From Bacillota bacterium (GTDB taxonomy: Bacteria > Bacillota > Clostridia > Monoglobales > Firm-18), in contig JALOAJ010000007.1 in NCBI GenBank assembly GCA_023228885.1, positions 23,340-87,339 of the forward strand: DNA of 64,000 nucleotides, read 5' to 3'. Numbering within the stretch: the first letter of the stretch is position 1; every line of letters begins with the position of its first letter. Position numbers and translations under genes: made by a program. Under the pieces are notes generated by a model, which was not told the origin of the DNA, did no database searches, and saw nothing but the letters and a program-made list of their open reading frames with translations. This document shows positions 1 to 10,200 of this stretch, in pieces.

Positions 1-73
1 GCTTAACGAAGTTTAAAATACGGCTGTGCAAATACCCGCATATAGGCATAAAAACTTACAAGGATGGTTTTCA

Positions 74-1627
74 ATGTATAAGGTGATTATTGCCGATGAT
101 GAAAAGTTTATAAGAAACGGGCTTTCTAAATTTATAACCGGTGAAAAACTGGGGTTTAATGTTGTGCAAAGTTTTTCCGATGGGTTTGAAGCAATAGAAT
201 ATATCAGGGAAAATAATGTTGATGTTGTGCTGACGGATATTCGCATGCTAAAAGTTACGGGAATAGAGGTTGCTAAATTTGTATATGAAAACAAGCCGGA
301 TATAAAAGTTGTTTTAATAAGCGGGTATAAAGAATTTGAGTACGCGAAAAAGGCAATGGAATTTGGCGTTAAGCATTATATTTTAAAGCCTACCGACTTT
401 GACGAAGTTAGAGATGTTTTCAAAGAATTAAAAGAACTGCTTGACAAAGAGCAGGAGGCGCAAAAAGAACAGGAAAACTATCGGGAGCTCCTTAGCAGCT
501 TGAAAGAAGAATTTTATATCGACTTGTGTTTAGATGCCTTTAGGGATAAAGGAGTGCTGATGAAAAAGGTTCGCACCCTTGGGTTTTCCGATAATATCAA
601 CGCTTGCCCGTGCGCTATTATGAATATTGAAATGGAGCAATATGAATATTATTCCACATTAAAGTGGAAGTATGGCAAAGACCGTCTTATGAATGTTTTT
701 AGCAATATGTTTAATGTCGTGCAGGATGATTTAGAGTCGTTTTTGGTGTATCAGCGAAACAAACATATTAAACTGTTTGTAATATCAGGGATGCCTGTAA
801 ATATTGATGTGTTTAAGAAGAAATGCGAGGATAAAATAAAAGAGCTGTTAGTTCAGTTAAAAGAATTTTTTTGCACAGATTTTTATTTAGCGGACATTGG
901 GTGGTTTCATAATATTTACGGGGTTGCGGAATTTAATGGCAACACGGACAAGCCCACCGACAACGAGGAAGCCTTGTTAGAAAAATACAATCTTTTAATT
1001 TCACATATAACAAGCGGCAATGCGGATGAAGTTCAAAGTATTTTTGACAGCTTTGCACGCAAGGTTTCAGAATATACCTTGGACGATGTTAAAAGCTGGG
1101 TACACGACATTCTTTCGCAAATGTACGGGCGCCTTGAAACAATATTCGGGGTTGATGTATCAAAAATCGGCGCTAAGAAATATGATTATGAAAATATATT
1201 TCTGATTGATGATAAAATAGTTATTTTGGAAAGGTGTCAAAAGGCTGTATCCGATATTACCAAATATGTTAAAACAAAAAAATTAACCACCAATGACATT
1301 GTTATTGCAAATGCAAAAAAGTATATTGACGAAAATTATGATAAAGACATTTCTATGCAAGATGTGGCTGATTTTGTATATTACAGCTCGAAATATTTTA
1401 GCAGGCTGTTCAAAGAGCTCACGGGGGAAAGATTTAGCGAATATCTTGTGAAAATAAGGATGAATCGGGCAATAGAGCTGTTAAAAGACGGTGAAAGACC
1501 GGATAAGGTAAGCGCAAAGGTTGGTTATCGAGATTCAAAGTATTTTGCCAGAATGTTTAAGCAATACACGGGGTATTCACTAAAGGAATATGCACTTTTG
1601 CTAAATGAGGTGGGTAATGATGGTTAA
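74..1627 (+). CDS. YesN-type response regulator (REC + AraC HTH)
   Basis: This is a 517-residue cytoplasmic response regulator. The N-terminal receiver domain (about 1-120) shows the acidic pair D8/D9, phospho-acceptor D55 in VVLTD, S83 and K105 in LKP. The middle is a poorly conserved linker. Residues about 415-512 form an AraC-type double helix-turn-helix. In this family phosphorylation by a YesM-like kinase activates nearby carbohydrate genes. The ATG at 74 has an AAGGATGG ribosome site seven bases upstream; the longer in-frame start at 26 has none and would add residues before the receiver fold. It overlaps the following kinase gene, and the sugar importer and lyase downstream are its likely targets (inference). 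The first 73 bases of the window show no gene. Confidence 0.93.
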   Translation: MYKVIIADDEKFIRNGLSKFITGEKLGFNVVQSFSDGFEAIEYIRENNVDVVLTDIRMLKVTGIEVAKFVYENKPDIKVVLISGYKEFEYAKKAMEFGVKHYILKPTDFDEVRDVFKELKELLDKEQEAQKEQENYRELLSSLKEEFYIDLCLDAFRDKGVLMKKVRTLGFSDNINACPCAIMNIEMEQYEYYSTLKWKYGKDRLMNVFSNMFNVVQDDLESFLVYQRNKHIKLFVISGMPVNIDVFKKKCEDKIKELLVQLKEFFCTDFYLADIGWFHNIYGVAEFNGNTDKPTDNEEALLEKYNLLISHITSGNADEVQSIFDSFARKVSEYTLDDVKSWVHDILSQMYGRLETIFGVDVSKIGAKKYDYENIFLIDDKIVILERCQKAVSDITKYVKTKKLTTNDIVIANAKKYIDENYDKDISMQDVADFVYYSSKYFSRLFKELTGERFSEYLVKIRMNRAIELLKDGERPDKVSAKVGYRDSKYFARMFKQYTGYSLKEYALLLNEVGNDG

Positions 1628-3404
1628 CAAACGCACATCATGGCAATACATTAAAGACTATAAGTTTAACAGTTTAATAATTAAATATTTTTTAATTATA
1701 TCTTGCATAATTATTGTGCCTTTTTCGATTATAAGCTATTTTAATATAAATAACATGAAGCAAATTATAAAAAATGAAATAAAAGCGTCTGTCCTAACCT
1801 CGCTTAGCAGCTCAAAAAACAGTATTGACAACTTAATAAGGCAGGCGGATGTGCTTGCAACCAACATGAGTTTGCAAAGGAATATCAACCTTTTTATGTA
1901 TTCAAGCGAAGATAGTGAGCTTTTGGAAGGCAATTACGAGAAAATTAAAGAGTACATATCGTTAAACGGCATAATATTTCACTATATAGATTCGATATAT
2001 GTTTATTCAGAAAAAAACCAAAAGATTGTATCAAAAAACGACGCGGCATCGCTTGCGGATTTTTCCGACATTAGCTGGATAGCCGATTTTGAACAAATAA
2101 ATAACGATGAAATTAGGTTAGTATCCCGAAAAAAGCAAAATTCGGGCAAAAGTTGCATTACGTTAATCAAGCCCGTGTGGATGGATGTCAAAAACAGAAT
2201 AGGCGCTGTAATCATTAATATTGACCCAAAAGAGCTTACTCGTTTAACAAAAAACAATAATTCCTTAAACGATGAGTTTATGATGGTCAGCAATTCGGGC
2301 GATATACTTTACAGCTATGACACATCAATACTTGGCTTGAGCACAGGTTTGTTAGAGCATATAGATAAAGTGTTAAAAAGCGATGAGGCATCTCCGATTG
2401 AAATATTAGCAGGTAACGAGCAGGCAACGGCAATGATGTTAAAGTCTGCATTTTACGATGCGAAATTTATTTACATGTTCCCTATTGCAAATTATCAATA
2501 CAAGATGGGCGGGATTACAACTCTTAATGTGGGGATAATCATTTTTTGCGCCTTTTTATGCTTGATATTATCAATGTTTTTAGCATTTAGGGTGTTTAGA
2601 CCGATAGGAGAGATAATTTCGATAATTGACAACCCAAAAAGCTTTAGCGAGACCGAACCGTTGTACAATAAAAATACTGAGGAAATTAAATATATTCTAA
2701 AGAACATTGCGCAGACAATAAGCAGCCATGAGGAAATAAAAATTGAATTGGAGCAACGGCTTGTGCTCCTTAACAAGGCGCATTATTCAATGCTTCAAGC
2801 GCAGGTTAATCCGCATTTTTTGTTTAACACTTTAGAAACGATAAAATGGATTGCCTTCGATTTGACAAACAGCGAAAACAGGGCTTCGTCTGCAATACTT
2901 TCACTGTCAAAACTTTTTCGTTCAAATTACGCCACGGAAGAATTTTTAACATCTTTTAGCGATGAAATAGAGCATGCCAAGCTGTATGTTGAAATATTAA
3001 AGCTCAGACATGACGATAAGTTTGATGTTGTATGGAATATTGATGATGAAATTCTTAAGTGTAAAACTATAAAATTATGCTTGCAACCGCTTATTGAGAA
3101 TGCGGTATATCATGGTATAAACCCCAAAAAGGCTTTTGGAACGGTAAAAATTGAGGGTAAAAAAACAAAAGATAAGATAGAAATTAAGATTATGGACGAT
3201 GGCGTTGGAATACCGAAACCGGCAGTAAGAAAGCTCAACCAACGGCTTTCGCGCAAATATGATTTTACAGGTATGCACATAGGCGTTACAAACGTTAACC
3301 AAAGAATAAAAATTATTTGGGGCGAAAATTACGGAATAAAAATATCTTCCGTAGAAAAACAGGGGACAACAGTAACTATCATCATCCCTGTTATTGCCAT
3401 GTAA
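1617..3404 (+). CDS. YesM-type sensor histidine kinase
   Basis: This is a membrane sensor kinase of about 595 residues. A first membrane helix lies near 23-46, an extracytoplasmic sensing domain spans about 47-295, and a second helix (about 297-325) leads into a HAMP-like segment. The His_kinase motif QVNPHFLFNTLE places the phosphorylated His at about 400. The ATPase N-box (LIENAVYHG) has Asn near 495, followed by a DDGVGIP G-box. It should phosphorylate the regulator whose last codons it overlaps, a sign of translational coupling. A GAGGTG ribosome site fits ATG 1617 or 1620. I chose 1617 because the paralogous kinase at 27212-29044 starts at a matching position. The ligand is unknown, probably a glycan fragment. 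Confidence 0.92.
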   Translation: MMVNKRTSWQYIKDYKFNSLIIKYFLIISCIIIVPFSIISYFNINNMKQIIKNEIKASVLTSLSSSKNSIDNLIRQADVLATNMSLQRNINLFMYSSEDSELLEGNYEKIKEYISLNGIIFHYIDSIYVYSEKNQKIVSKNDAASLADFSDISWIADFEQINNDEIRLVSRKKQNSGKSCITLIKPVWMDVKNRIGAVIINIDPKELTRLTKNNNSLNDEFMMVSNSGDILYSYDTSILGLSTGLLEHIDKVLKSDEASPIEILAGNEQATAMMLKSAFYDAKFIYMFPIANYQYKMGGITTLNVGIIIFCAFLCLILSMFLAFRVFRPIGEIISIIDNPKSFSETEPLYNKNTEEIKYILKNIAQTISSHEEIKIELEQRLVLLNKAHYSMLQAQVNPHFLFNTLETIKWIAFDLTNSENRASSAILSLSKLFRSNYATEEFLTSFSDEIEHAKLYVEILKLRHDDKFDVVWNIDDEILKCKTIKLCLQPLIENAVYHGINPKKAFGTVKIEGKKTKDKIEIKIMDDGVGIPKPAVRKLNQRLSRKYDFTGMHIGVTNVNQRIKIIWGENYGIKISSVEKQGTTVTIIIPVIAM

Positions 3405-3417
3405 AAAAAGAATTTGA

Positions 3418-3449
3418 AAATAGGCATGGGGAAAGCCTCATGCCTATTT
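3418..3449 (+). terminator. Hairpin after the two-component genes
   Basis: A perfect 11-bp stem (AAATAGGCATG / CATGCCTATTT) encloses a 10-base loop, 13 bases after the kinase stop codon. The T-run after it is weak, so it may be a partial terminator or attenuator that separates kinase expression from the transporter genes. Confidence 0.55.
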
Positions 3450-3532
3450 ATGTGCGCAAAAAAACAAATGCATCGGGATTAGGTGGAAAAAGTAATCCAA
3501 AGTAGAAACTTTGACCTTTATTTCGCAGGAAA

Positions 3533-3577
3533 TGCATGGTAATATTAATGCATGGATATAAAATAATTGGTGCATGG
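3533..3577 (+). promoter_or_regulatory. Three direct TGCATGG repeats upstream of the ABC operon
   Basis: TGCATGG occurs at 3533, 3549 and 3571, at spacings of 16 and 22 bases, just before the first permease. A related TGCATCGG lies about 65 bases upstream. A TATAAAAT -10-like box at about 3556 sits among the repeats but has no good -35. AraC-family regulators commonly bind direct repeats, so this is a candidate site for the adjacent YesN-type regulator. That role is inference. Confidence 0.35.
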
Positions 3578-3587
3578 GGGAAATTTT

Positions 3588-4559
3588 GTGCAATCTACTC
3601 AAAATAAGCTTACAAACATAACCGCCACAAAAATCAAGAAAAGCAAAACGGCGCTTTTTGCAAAGGGGAAAGCCAATTTAGAGTTATTAATATTATGTCT
3701 GCCTGCCGTGCTGTGCTTTTTTATATTCAACTATTTGCCGATGATAGGAACAATAATAGCTTTTAAAGACTATCATTATGATTTGGGTATATTGGGCAGT
3801 AAGTGGGTAGGTTTTGAAAACTTTAAATTCTTTTTTACTTCACAAGACGCATTTAGAATTACACGCAACACTTTAGGGTACGGCGCTCTATTCATCCTTG
3901 CTTCACTGATTACAAGCGTATTGGTTGCGCTTTTGCTTTTTGAGATTAAAAAGAAGATAGCAATTAAGTTTTACCAAACTACCATGATATTGCCTTTTTT
4001 TATATCATGGGTAATTGTCGGATTTATTGCATATTCTCTGCTTAGCCCTAACACGGGGGTTATAAATCAGCTTTTGAGTTTGTTTAACATAGCTCCGATT
4101 GGATGGTATTCCGACCCTAAATATTGGCCGTACATATTGACAATTGCACACATATGGAAAGGTGTTGGCATGAACAGCGTGGTTTATTATGCGGCGCTGA
4201 TGGGTATAGACCATGAATTGTTTGAAGCGGCAACACTTGACGGGGCAAACAGGGTTCAGCAAACCATGGCAATATCTGTGCCTACCTTAATACCGCTTAT
4301 GACAATGCTATCAATACTTGGTTTGGGGAACATTTTTAGGGGCGATTTCGGTTTGTTTTATCAGCTGCCTCGTGACATAGGGGCGCTGTACTCAACCACC
4401 GATGTAATAGACACCTACCTTTACCGCGGTCTTAGGACGGGGGATAATATCGGAATGACAGCGGCGGTAGGCTTGTTTCAATCGGTTGTCGGGCTGTGCA
4501 CCGTTGTTGCGGCAAACTGGGTTGTCAAAAAAATTAACCCTGAAAATACGCTTTATTAG
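3588..4559 (+). CDS. LplB-type oligosaccharide ABC transporter permease
   Basis: This is a 323-residue inner-membrane permease of the carbohydrate uptake-1 class. It has six predicted helices, the N-terminal FNYLPMIGTIIAFKDY segment typical of LplB/YtcP-type systems, and the EAA loop FEAATLDGANR that contacts the ATPase. The start is GTG 3588, behind GGGGGAAA; an upstream TTG at 3567 has no ribosome site. It is followed 12 bases later by the partner permease and then by the solute-binding lipoprotein. No ATPase gene is present. Such importers usually share a multitask MsmX-like ATPase encoded elsewhere. Confidence 0.93.
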   Translation: MQSTQNKLTNITATKIKKSKTALFAKGKANLELLILCLPAVLCFFIFNYLPMIGTIIAFKDYHYDLGILGSKWVGFENFKFFFTSQDAFRITRNTLGYGALFILASLITSVLVALLLFEIKKKIAIKFYQTTMILPFFISWVIVGFIAYSLLSPNTGVINQLLSLFNIAPIGWYSDPKYWPYILTIAHIWKGVGMNSVVYYAALMGIDHELFEAATLDGANRVQQTMAISVPTLIPLMTMLSILGLGNIFRGDFGLFYQLPRDIGALYSTTDVIDTYLYRGLRTGDNIGMTAAVGLFQSVVGLCTVVAANWVVKKINPENTLY

Positions 4560-4571
4560 GAGAAATGCAAA

Positions 4572-5468
4572 ATGGTTAAAAAGACAAAGGTTACAACAAG
4601 CTCGATAGCGATAAACGCATTTTTCATATTATTCAGCTTGTCTTTTATATTGCCGTTTTTGTTGATTGTTTCCATATCATTGTCAAGTGAAGATTTGGTG
4701 CTTAAAAACGGATACAGCTTAATACCTAAATCTATGGATTTTACGGCTTATAAGTATATTTTTGCCAACCTAAAACAAATGGTTGATTCATACAAAATTA
4801 CGGCGCTAACCTCCGCTTTGGGAACCGTGCTTGGCGTTTTGGTTATGTCCCTTATGGCGTATCCGCTATCAAGGAGAGACTTTTTATTCAGAAAACAACT
4901 GACATTTTATATTTTCTTCACCATGCTCTTTAGCGGGGGGCTAATACCCACATACATACTTTTAACACAGCATTTGAAGATGGGAGATTCCATGTGGGTG
5001 TATATTTTTCCAAGCTTGGTTAGCGCGTGGTATATAATTATACTCAGAACTTTTTTTCAGGGTTTGCCCACATCGCTCGTAGAGTCTGCAAAAATGGATG
5101 GAGCCAGCGAAATCAAAGTGTTTTACAAAATAATCCTGCCGTTGTCTAAGCCGGTGATTGCAACGATTGGGTTATTCGTGCTTTTAAATCGGTGGAACGA
5201 TTGGTACACATCGCTTATTTACATAAGAAGCAAGGAGCTTTACACATTACAGTTTTTACTTCAGCGGATACTGCGAGACGCTCAGTTTGTAAAAGACATG
5301 TCAAGGGAAGTGCCGGTCGGCATAAACATCACATTAATAAACGATTCTCCGGTAGAAACGATGAAATTTGCAATGTGTATTGTTGCGGCGGGACCAATGC
5401 TTTTGGTATTTCCGTTCTTTCAAAAGTATTTTACCAGAGGGCTAACGGTAGGGGCTGTAAAAGGATAA
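4572..5468 (+). CDS. YtcP/LplC-type ABC transporter permease
   Basis: This is a 298-residue second permease of the same importer. It has six predicted helices, the AYPLSRRDF motif after helix 2-3, the EAA loop VESAKMDGASEIKVF and the family's C-terminal ending FTRGLTVGAVKG. AGGAGA precedes ATG 4572. It pairs with the upstream LplB-type subunit. A short GNRA-type hairpin (ATAAC-GAAA-GTTAT, 5465-5478) covers its stop codon and may protect or tune the message before the binding-protein gene. Confidence 0.93.
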   Translation: MVKKTKVTTSSIAINAFFILFSLSFILPFLLIVSISLSSEDLVLKNGYSLIPKSMDFTAYKYIFANLKQMVDSYKITALTSALGTVLGVLVMSLMAYPLSRRDFLFRKQLTFYIFFTMLFSGGLIPTYILLTQHLKMGDSMWVYIFPSLVSAWYIIILRTFFQGLPTSLVESAKMDGASEIKVFYKIILPLSKPVIATIGLFVLLNRWNDWYTSLIYIRSKELYTLQFLLQRILRDAQFVKDMSREVPVGINITLINDSPVETMKFAMCIVAAGPMLLVFPFFQKYFTRGLTVGAVKG

Positions 5469-5536
5469 CGAAAGTTATTTATTCTTATTATGCAAAGAAT
5501 ATATATAATAAAAATATTTAAAAAAGGGTGAAAAAC

Positions 5537-7111
5537 ATGAAAACAGCGTTTAAACTAAGTTTGGCGGCAGCTTTGGCAATCACGCTGGCGGTGGGGATGG
5601 TCGGTTGCAATAAAACAAATAAAACTCAAACCGGAGGGGTTACTCTCAGGTGGGTAACATTAGGCCCGGGCGAGCAGGCGGATTCTGATATGGTTTGGAA
5701 GGAATTTAACCAAAAGCTGCAAGAAAAAATGCCGGGTGTAGATGTGGATTTACAGGTATTTTCAAAAACGGATTTCGAGAAAAAGTGGAAGTTAATGTCC
5801 GCTTCCAAGGAAGTTATAGATATTGCATGGTCGGGATGGTTGGTTGATTATAAATCAGAAGCCAGAAAAGGCGCATACATGGAACTGGATGAATTAATTG
5901 ATAAAGAGGCGCCGAAACTTAAGGAAGAACTAAACGCTATTTATCACGAGATGAACGGTAGCGGGAGCGTGTTTGACTCAACAAAAGTAGACGGTAAAAT
6001 ATATATCGTTCCAATCCTTCAAGCGCTTGTCAGCGAAGGGCAGGGGTTGATTACTCATAAGGATTTATCCGACCGTTATTGGGATTTGGAGAGGGCTCAG
6101 ACCATTTTTGCGAAAGCCGAAACGGCTGACAACAGCTGCTACGACATTATAGAGGAATATTTAAAAAATTTAAAAGACAACGACCAAATAAAAACAGGAA
6201 TTGACACCGTGACTTTCCCATGGTTTTATCAAAAGGGATACAAAGTAATGCCTCCGGGGTTTGTTATAAAAAATGTGGGGGAAAAAGATTATAAGGTTTA
6301 CAACACATTTGAAACGGCGGAATATAAGCTTTATATAGAAAAAATGGCAGACTGGTACAAAAAAGGATACATCAGAAGCGATGTTATAAGCGTTGAAAAT
6401 CCGCGGCAAAACAATGGACGAATTGACGGGAACATCTTATGGGTGTCGCCGACATATAACGAATTTATGTCTGAATCGGAAACAAAGGCGAACGGCTTTC
6501 CAACTGCCGTATTAAATATATGGGATAAAAAAGATGGGACATCTTCGTATTCTGCATACAGCGGAACATCCGTTTCCATTCCGAAAACATCGAAAAATGC
6601 GGAAAAGGCATTAAGGCTCATTGAGCTTATAAATACGAAGGAGGGCAAGGAATTATATAATATGCTTTCTTTCGGGTTGGAAGGCGTGCATTATGAACGA
6701 GTAAACGAAAACAGGATAGAAACTTTTGATGATAGCGTTGCCAGCGCATTGGCAACCACGAACAGCAAGTATGGAATGTGGAACTGGGTTGTTGGCAATA
6801 CATTTAATACATACGAAACGCAAACAAATCCCGAAGGTTGGTATGATTATGTTCGTAATGCGTATAAAGACGCAAACAAAGACAGCGATTTAATCAGGGG
6901 CTTTGAACCCGATTTGGACACCGTTAAAACAGAAATTGCACAAATAAACACAGTTATAGGCGAATTTCAAAATTCGCTCCTTTCGGGGGCTGTTGCCGCA
7001 TACGAGGAAAGCTATAACCGGTTTATCGAAAAACTGAACAAGGCAGGAATGGAAAAGGTGTTGGTTGAGGTGCAAAGGCAGTTTGATGGGTATTTGGATG
7101 AAAATAAATAA
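5537..7111 (+). CDS. Extracellular solute-binding lipoprotein (family 1-like)
   Basis: This is a 524-residue sugar-binding lipoprotein. A basic N-terminus, a hydrophobic stretch and the lipobox VGMVGC place the lipidated Cys at about residue 24, so it is tethered on the outer face of the membrane. The remainder is the long two-lobed binding protein found with LplB/YtcP permeases, with lobe signatures such as AYSGTSVSIPKTSKNAEKAL. ATG 5537 is preceded by AAGGGTG six bases away; the in-frame GTG at 5528 lies inside that ribosome site. The substrate is most likely the oligosaccharide released by the lyase encoded next (inference). Confidence 0.92.
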   Translation: MKTAFKLSLAAALAITLAVGMVGCNKTNKTQTGGVTLRWVTLGPGEQADSDMVWKEFNQKLQEKMPGVDVDLQVFSKTDFEKKWKLMSASKEVIDIAWSGWLVDYKSEARKGAYMELDELIDKEAPKLKEELNAIYHEMNGSGSVFDSTKVDGKIYIVPILQALVSEGQGLITHKDLSDRYWDLERAQTIFAKAETADNSCYDIIEEYLKNLKDNDQIKTGIDTVTFPWFYQKGYKVMPPGFVIKNVGEKDYKVYNTFETAEYKLYIEKMADWYKKGYIRSDVISVENPRQNNGRIDGNILWVSPTYNEFMSESETKANGFPTAVLNIWDKKDGTSSYSAYSGTSVSIPKTSKNAEKALRLIELINTKEGKELYNMLSFGLEGVHYERVNENRIETFDDSVASALATTNSKYGMWNWVVGNTFNTYETQTNPEGWYDYVRNAYKDANKDSDLIRGFEPDLDTVKTEIAQINTVIGEFQNSLLSGAVAAYEESYNRFIEKLNKAGMEKVLVEVQRQFDGYLDENK

Positions 7112-7201
7112 TTAAGCTAAAAACCGTTGTTAGCGCTTTGCTTGCAATGGTATGTGGGAAAGAAATATTACAAAATAGGCTCTAAGAGGGGCGTGTATAG
7201 T

Positions 7202-10200
7202 ATGACCGATAGAATAGTTTGCCTAATATTAATATTTTTACTGATTACACCTTTTGCAACAGCTGTGGTTAACGCAAAGTACAATTTAAGCCCCGTTATT
7301 GATTATGAGGGCTATGATATAGGCGATGTGGCGGACGCTGCGGGCGGCTTTGCGGTTGGCGCAGACCCTGACAACCCGCTAAATAAGGTTGCCATGACGT
7401 CACTGCGAAATATTGATGTGCATTACCCGGTAATTAACTTTGGAAGCGCAAAAGGCGAAATAATGATTGAATACAAGCTTAGGTTTGAAACGCGAAAAAA
7501 CATAAGCTGGTATAACCTTACCACAAACCCCGCCGCCCTTGCGGTTAGGGTGGAGGGCAGCAACAATCAAGTAATGTACAGCATTGGCGCAAGCACGGAA
7601 AACAGCGCCGCCAAAGGGAAATTTGACGAAAATTCATGGTATGGCATTAAAATTGCGCTTAGAACGGATGATGCGGTTTACGACCTTTATGTGTATGATT
7701 TGGCAAAAAATGTCTGCATCGTGTCAATACAAAACATACAATGCATGAACAGTAATATAATGTCCGGTTTAAACGGAGTTGATTTTAGGTACAGGTCATC
7801 AAACGCAGATGCCGATAATCCCCCTAAATTTTATGTTGACAACTTTAAAATAGCTAAAAGAGAAGATATAGATTTTGCCGAGGACGCTGTTGAAAGGGCG
7901 GAATTGAGCAATGCTCAAACGGATGTTGACGCAGCGCGTCAATTGGTGAACGCATTGCCTGACGGGGCGGAAAAAGACAGTTTAATTGATAGGCTGGATA
8001 CATTGCAAAGTCATATGGATAATCCGGTTGCGGTAGATGATTCTAGCGGCTTTTACGGCATAAACGAAAGCAGGGCTTATGAGTTTGATTTGATGGACGG
8101 GAATGTGATAATTGAAAGCGCCGTAAAGTTTAAGGGGAGAAGCTACGAGGCGTTAACCGGGGGGTACATAAGCTTTGCCTCGGGCGAAAGGGTTTCTCTT
8201 TGGAGATTGCAACCCTACCATAATTTGCCGGGGCTGTATCTTGCGGATGAACAAATATTGGGACAAAACGCCATTAACAATGATGTTTGGTATAAAGTTA
8301 GGGTTGCGCTTAATTTGAATGAAAACCCGCTCGTTTATGATGTGTATTTGATTGATGTTACGCATAGCAGGGTTGTTGGTTGCAGCAAGGGGCATGTTAT
8401 TGAGGGCAACAAATCAGATATATCTGGATATGAGGTTATCAACAGCGGTATAGCCGCCGTTGATTGCGACACCGAAGTAAAAGACATAAAAGCGTATGGT
8501 GCGGATAATATAGACGAAGTAAGGTTAAATATTGAACTGTGCGGATTGCTAAAGGAACAAGGTTTGATTGATGAAACGGAAGATATGATAGATGCAATGC
8601 CATATTCTGCAATAAAAGGGAAACTTCAAAACGAATTAGATGTTGTAAAATTGGAAAAAGCGATAAATGCGGCGGAAGCTTCTCTTAGCGCGGAGGATAC
8701 AGCAGCAGCAAAGCAATTTATGAACAGCCTTTCGGTTGAAGTTGAAAGGCTTAGCTTTCAGGCAAGGTTGGATGATATTGAAAATCAAATAAAGGCTAAC
8801 GAAGTGTATTCCAACCCGAACAACTATGTGGCAATACCCCCTTCGGAAAGACCGGAACAAAAGGCTGCCTTTGATAGCCGACATTCCGATAAAAGCATAA
8901 ATGAACTTGGGGAGGAGTTTTTTAAGCTTATAGATTTAACAAAACCCGGGCTTGAATACGCAAAGCGCATGGTTATTGAAGGCGATTACAAAGAGGCGTT
9001 GCGTGCCTTTAAAGTGTATTTGTTAAATAAACTTAGAAATTACAGCGATGATGATGTGAATTTGCTTATCAACTACGGCGGAAACCCGCCGGGTACTACC
9101 GATTTGGCTGCTACCACGGCGGCAGAGCTAATGAACGGCATAATTCAAAACAGCGGGCTAAAAAAGGCAAAGTTTACAACGCCGGGCACGATGGATTGGG
9201 CATACGACCCGCCCGTGCTTGACCCCACCGGTATGTATGCAAGAGTTAATCAGCACATGTGGGGGATGGGGAAATTCATTCCTCTTGCCGAAAAATATGC
9301 CGAGCTTGGAAATCAAAAATATTTGGATAAATGGAATGATATTTTAGCGGATTGGAGCATGCATCAGGATGGTTTTAAGGGATTGCTCCCCGCTTATATT
9401 TCAGACGGTTTTCAAAGCGGGATTGGCGGCACAATGGTTCGCTTTATGATTGTGTTAAAAAAACTTGCCGACAGGCTGCCGGATGACGGCGAGGGATTGG
9501 ACGATTTTACGCTTGCCAATGTTTTGAAAACAGCCTATCTGTTTTTCCCTCCAATTCAGCTTAGCTATATGCGTTCAAACCCTCAAAACTGGACTGATGC
9601 AAGCATTCCCTTTACGCTGGGTTTTGCGGTGTTGTATGATGATTTTATAGAATCCGATGAATATGCGAAAGAGGCGGTTCGCCTTTTGGACAGTCTTTTA
9701 TACGGGCATAAACTGCCCGACGGCACATCTCCCGAGCAAGACCCAACATATAACAGAAATTTTTTGGATTATGCAACGAAAATTGAAACATTAAGAATTT
9801 TAAAAAAATTCCGTCCTGATTTACTTACGCAATTTAGGGAACGGGAAATTAAAGATATGCAGCTTGCTTCGGCTAACTTTTTTATCCGTCTTTTATACAT
9901 GAATGACAAATACCCCCCGGGGTTTAGGATAGATTACCGAACACAAGCGGACGGTATTAAAAGGTCAATCGAAAAGGCTGTTCCCGAGGCTCTTTATGAC
10001 CTTGATAACTCAAAGATTATGTCAGCAGTAAAACAGCAGGACTTTTCTCAAGCGCCCTCTTTTAATTCGGAATTTTATCCTTACGGCGGATATTATATTA
10101 TGCGCGAAGGGTGGGGGTTAAATAGCCAAATCGGAACTTTATTTTCTTCCCCGCAAAGCGGCGTTTGCGGTGAATCGTCCACCTTTGGCTGCAACAGTAT

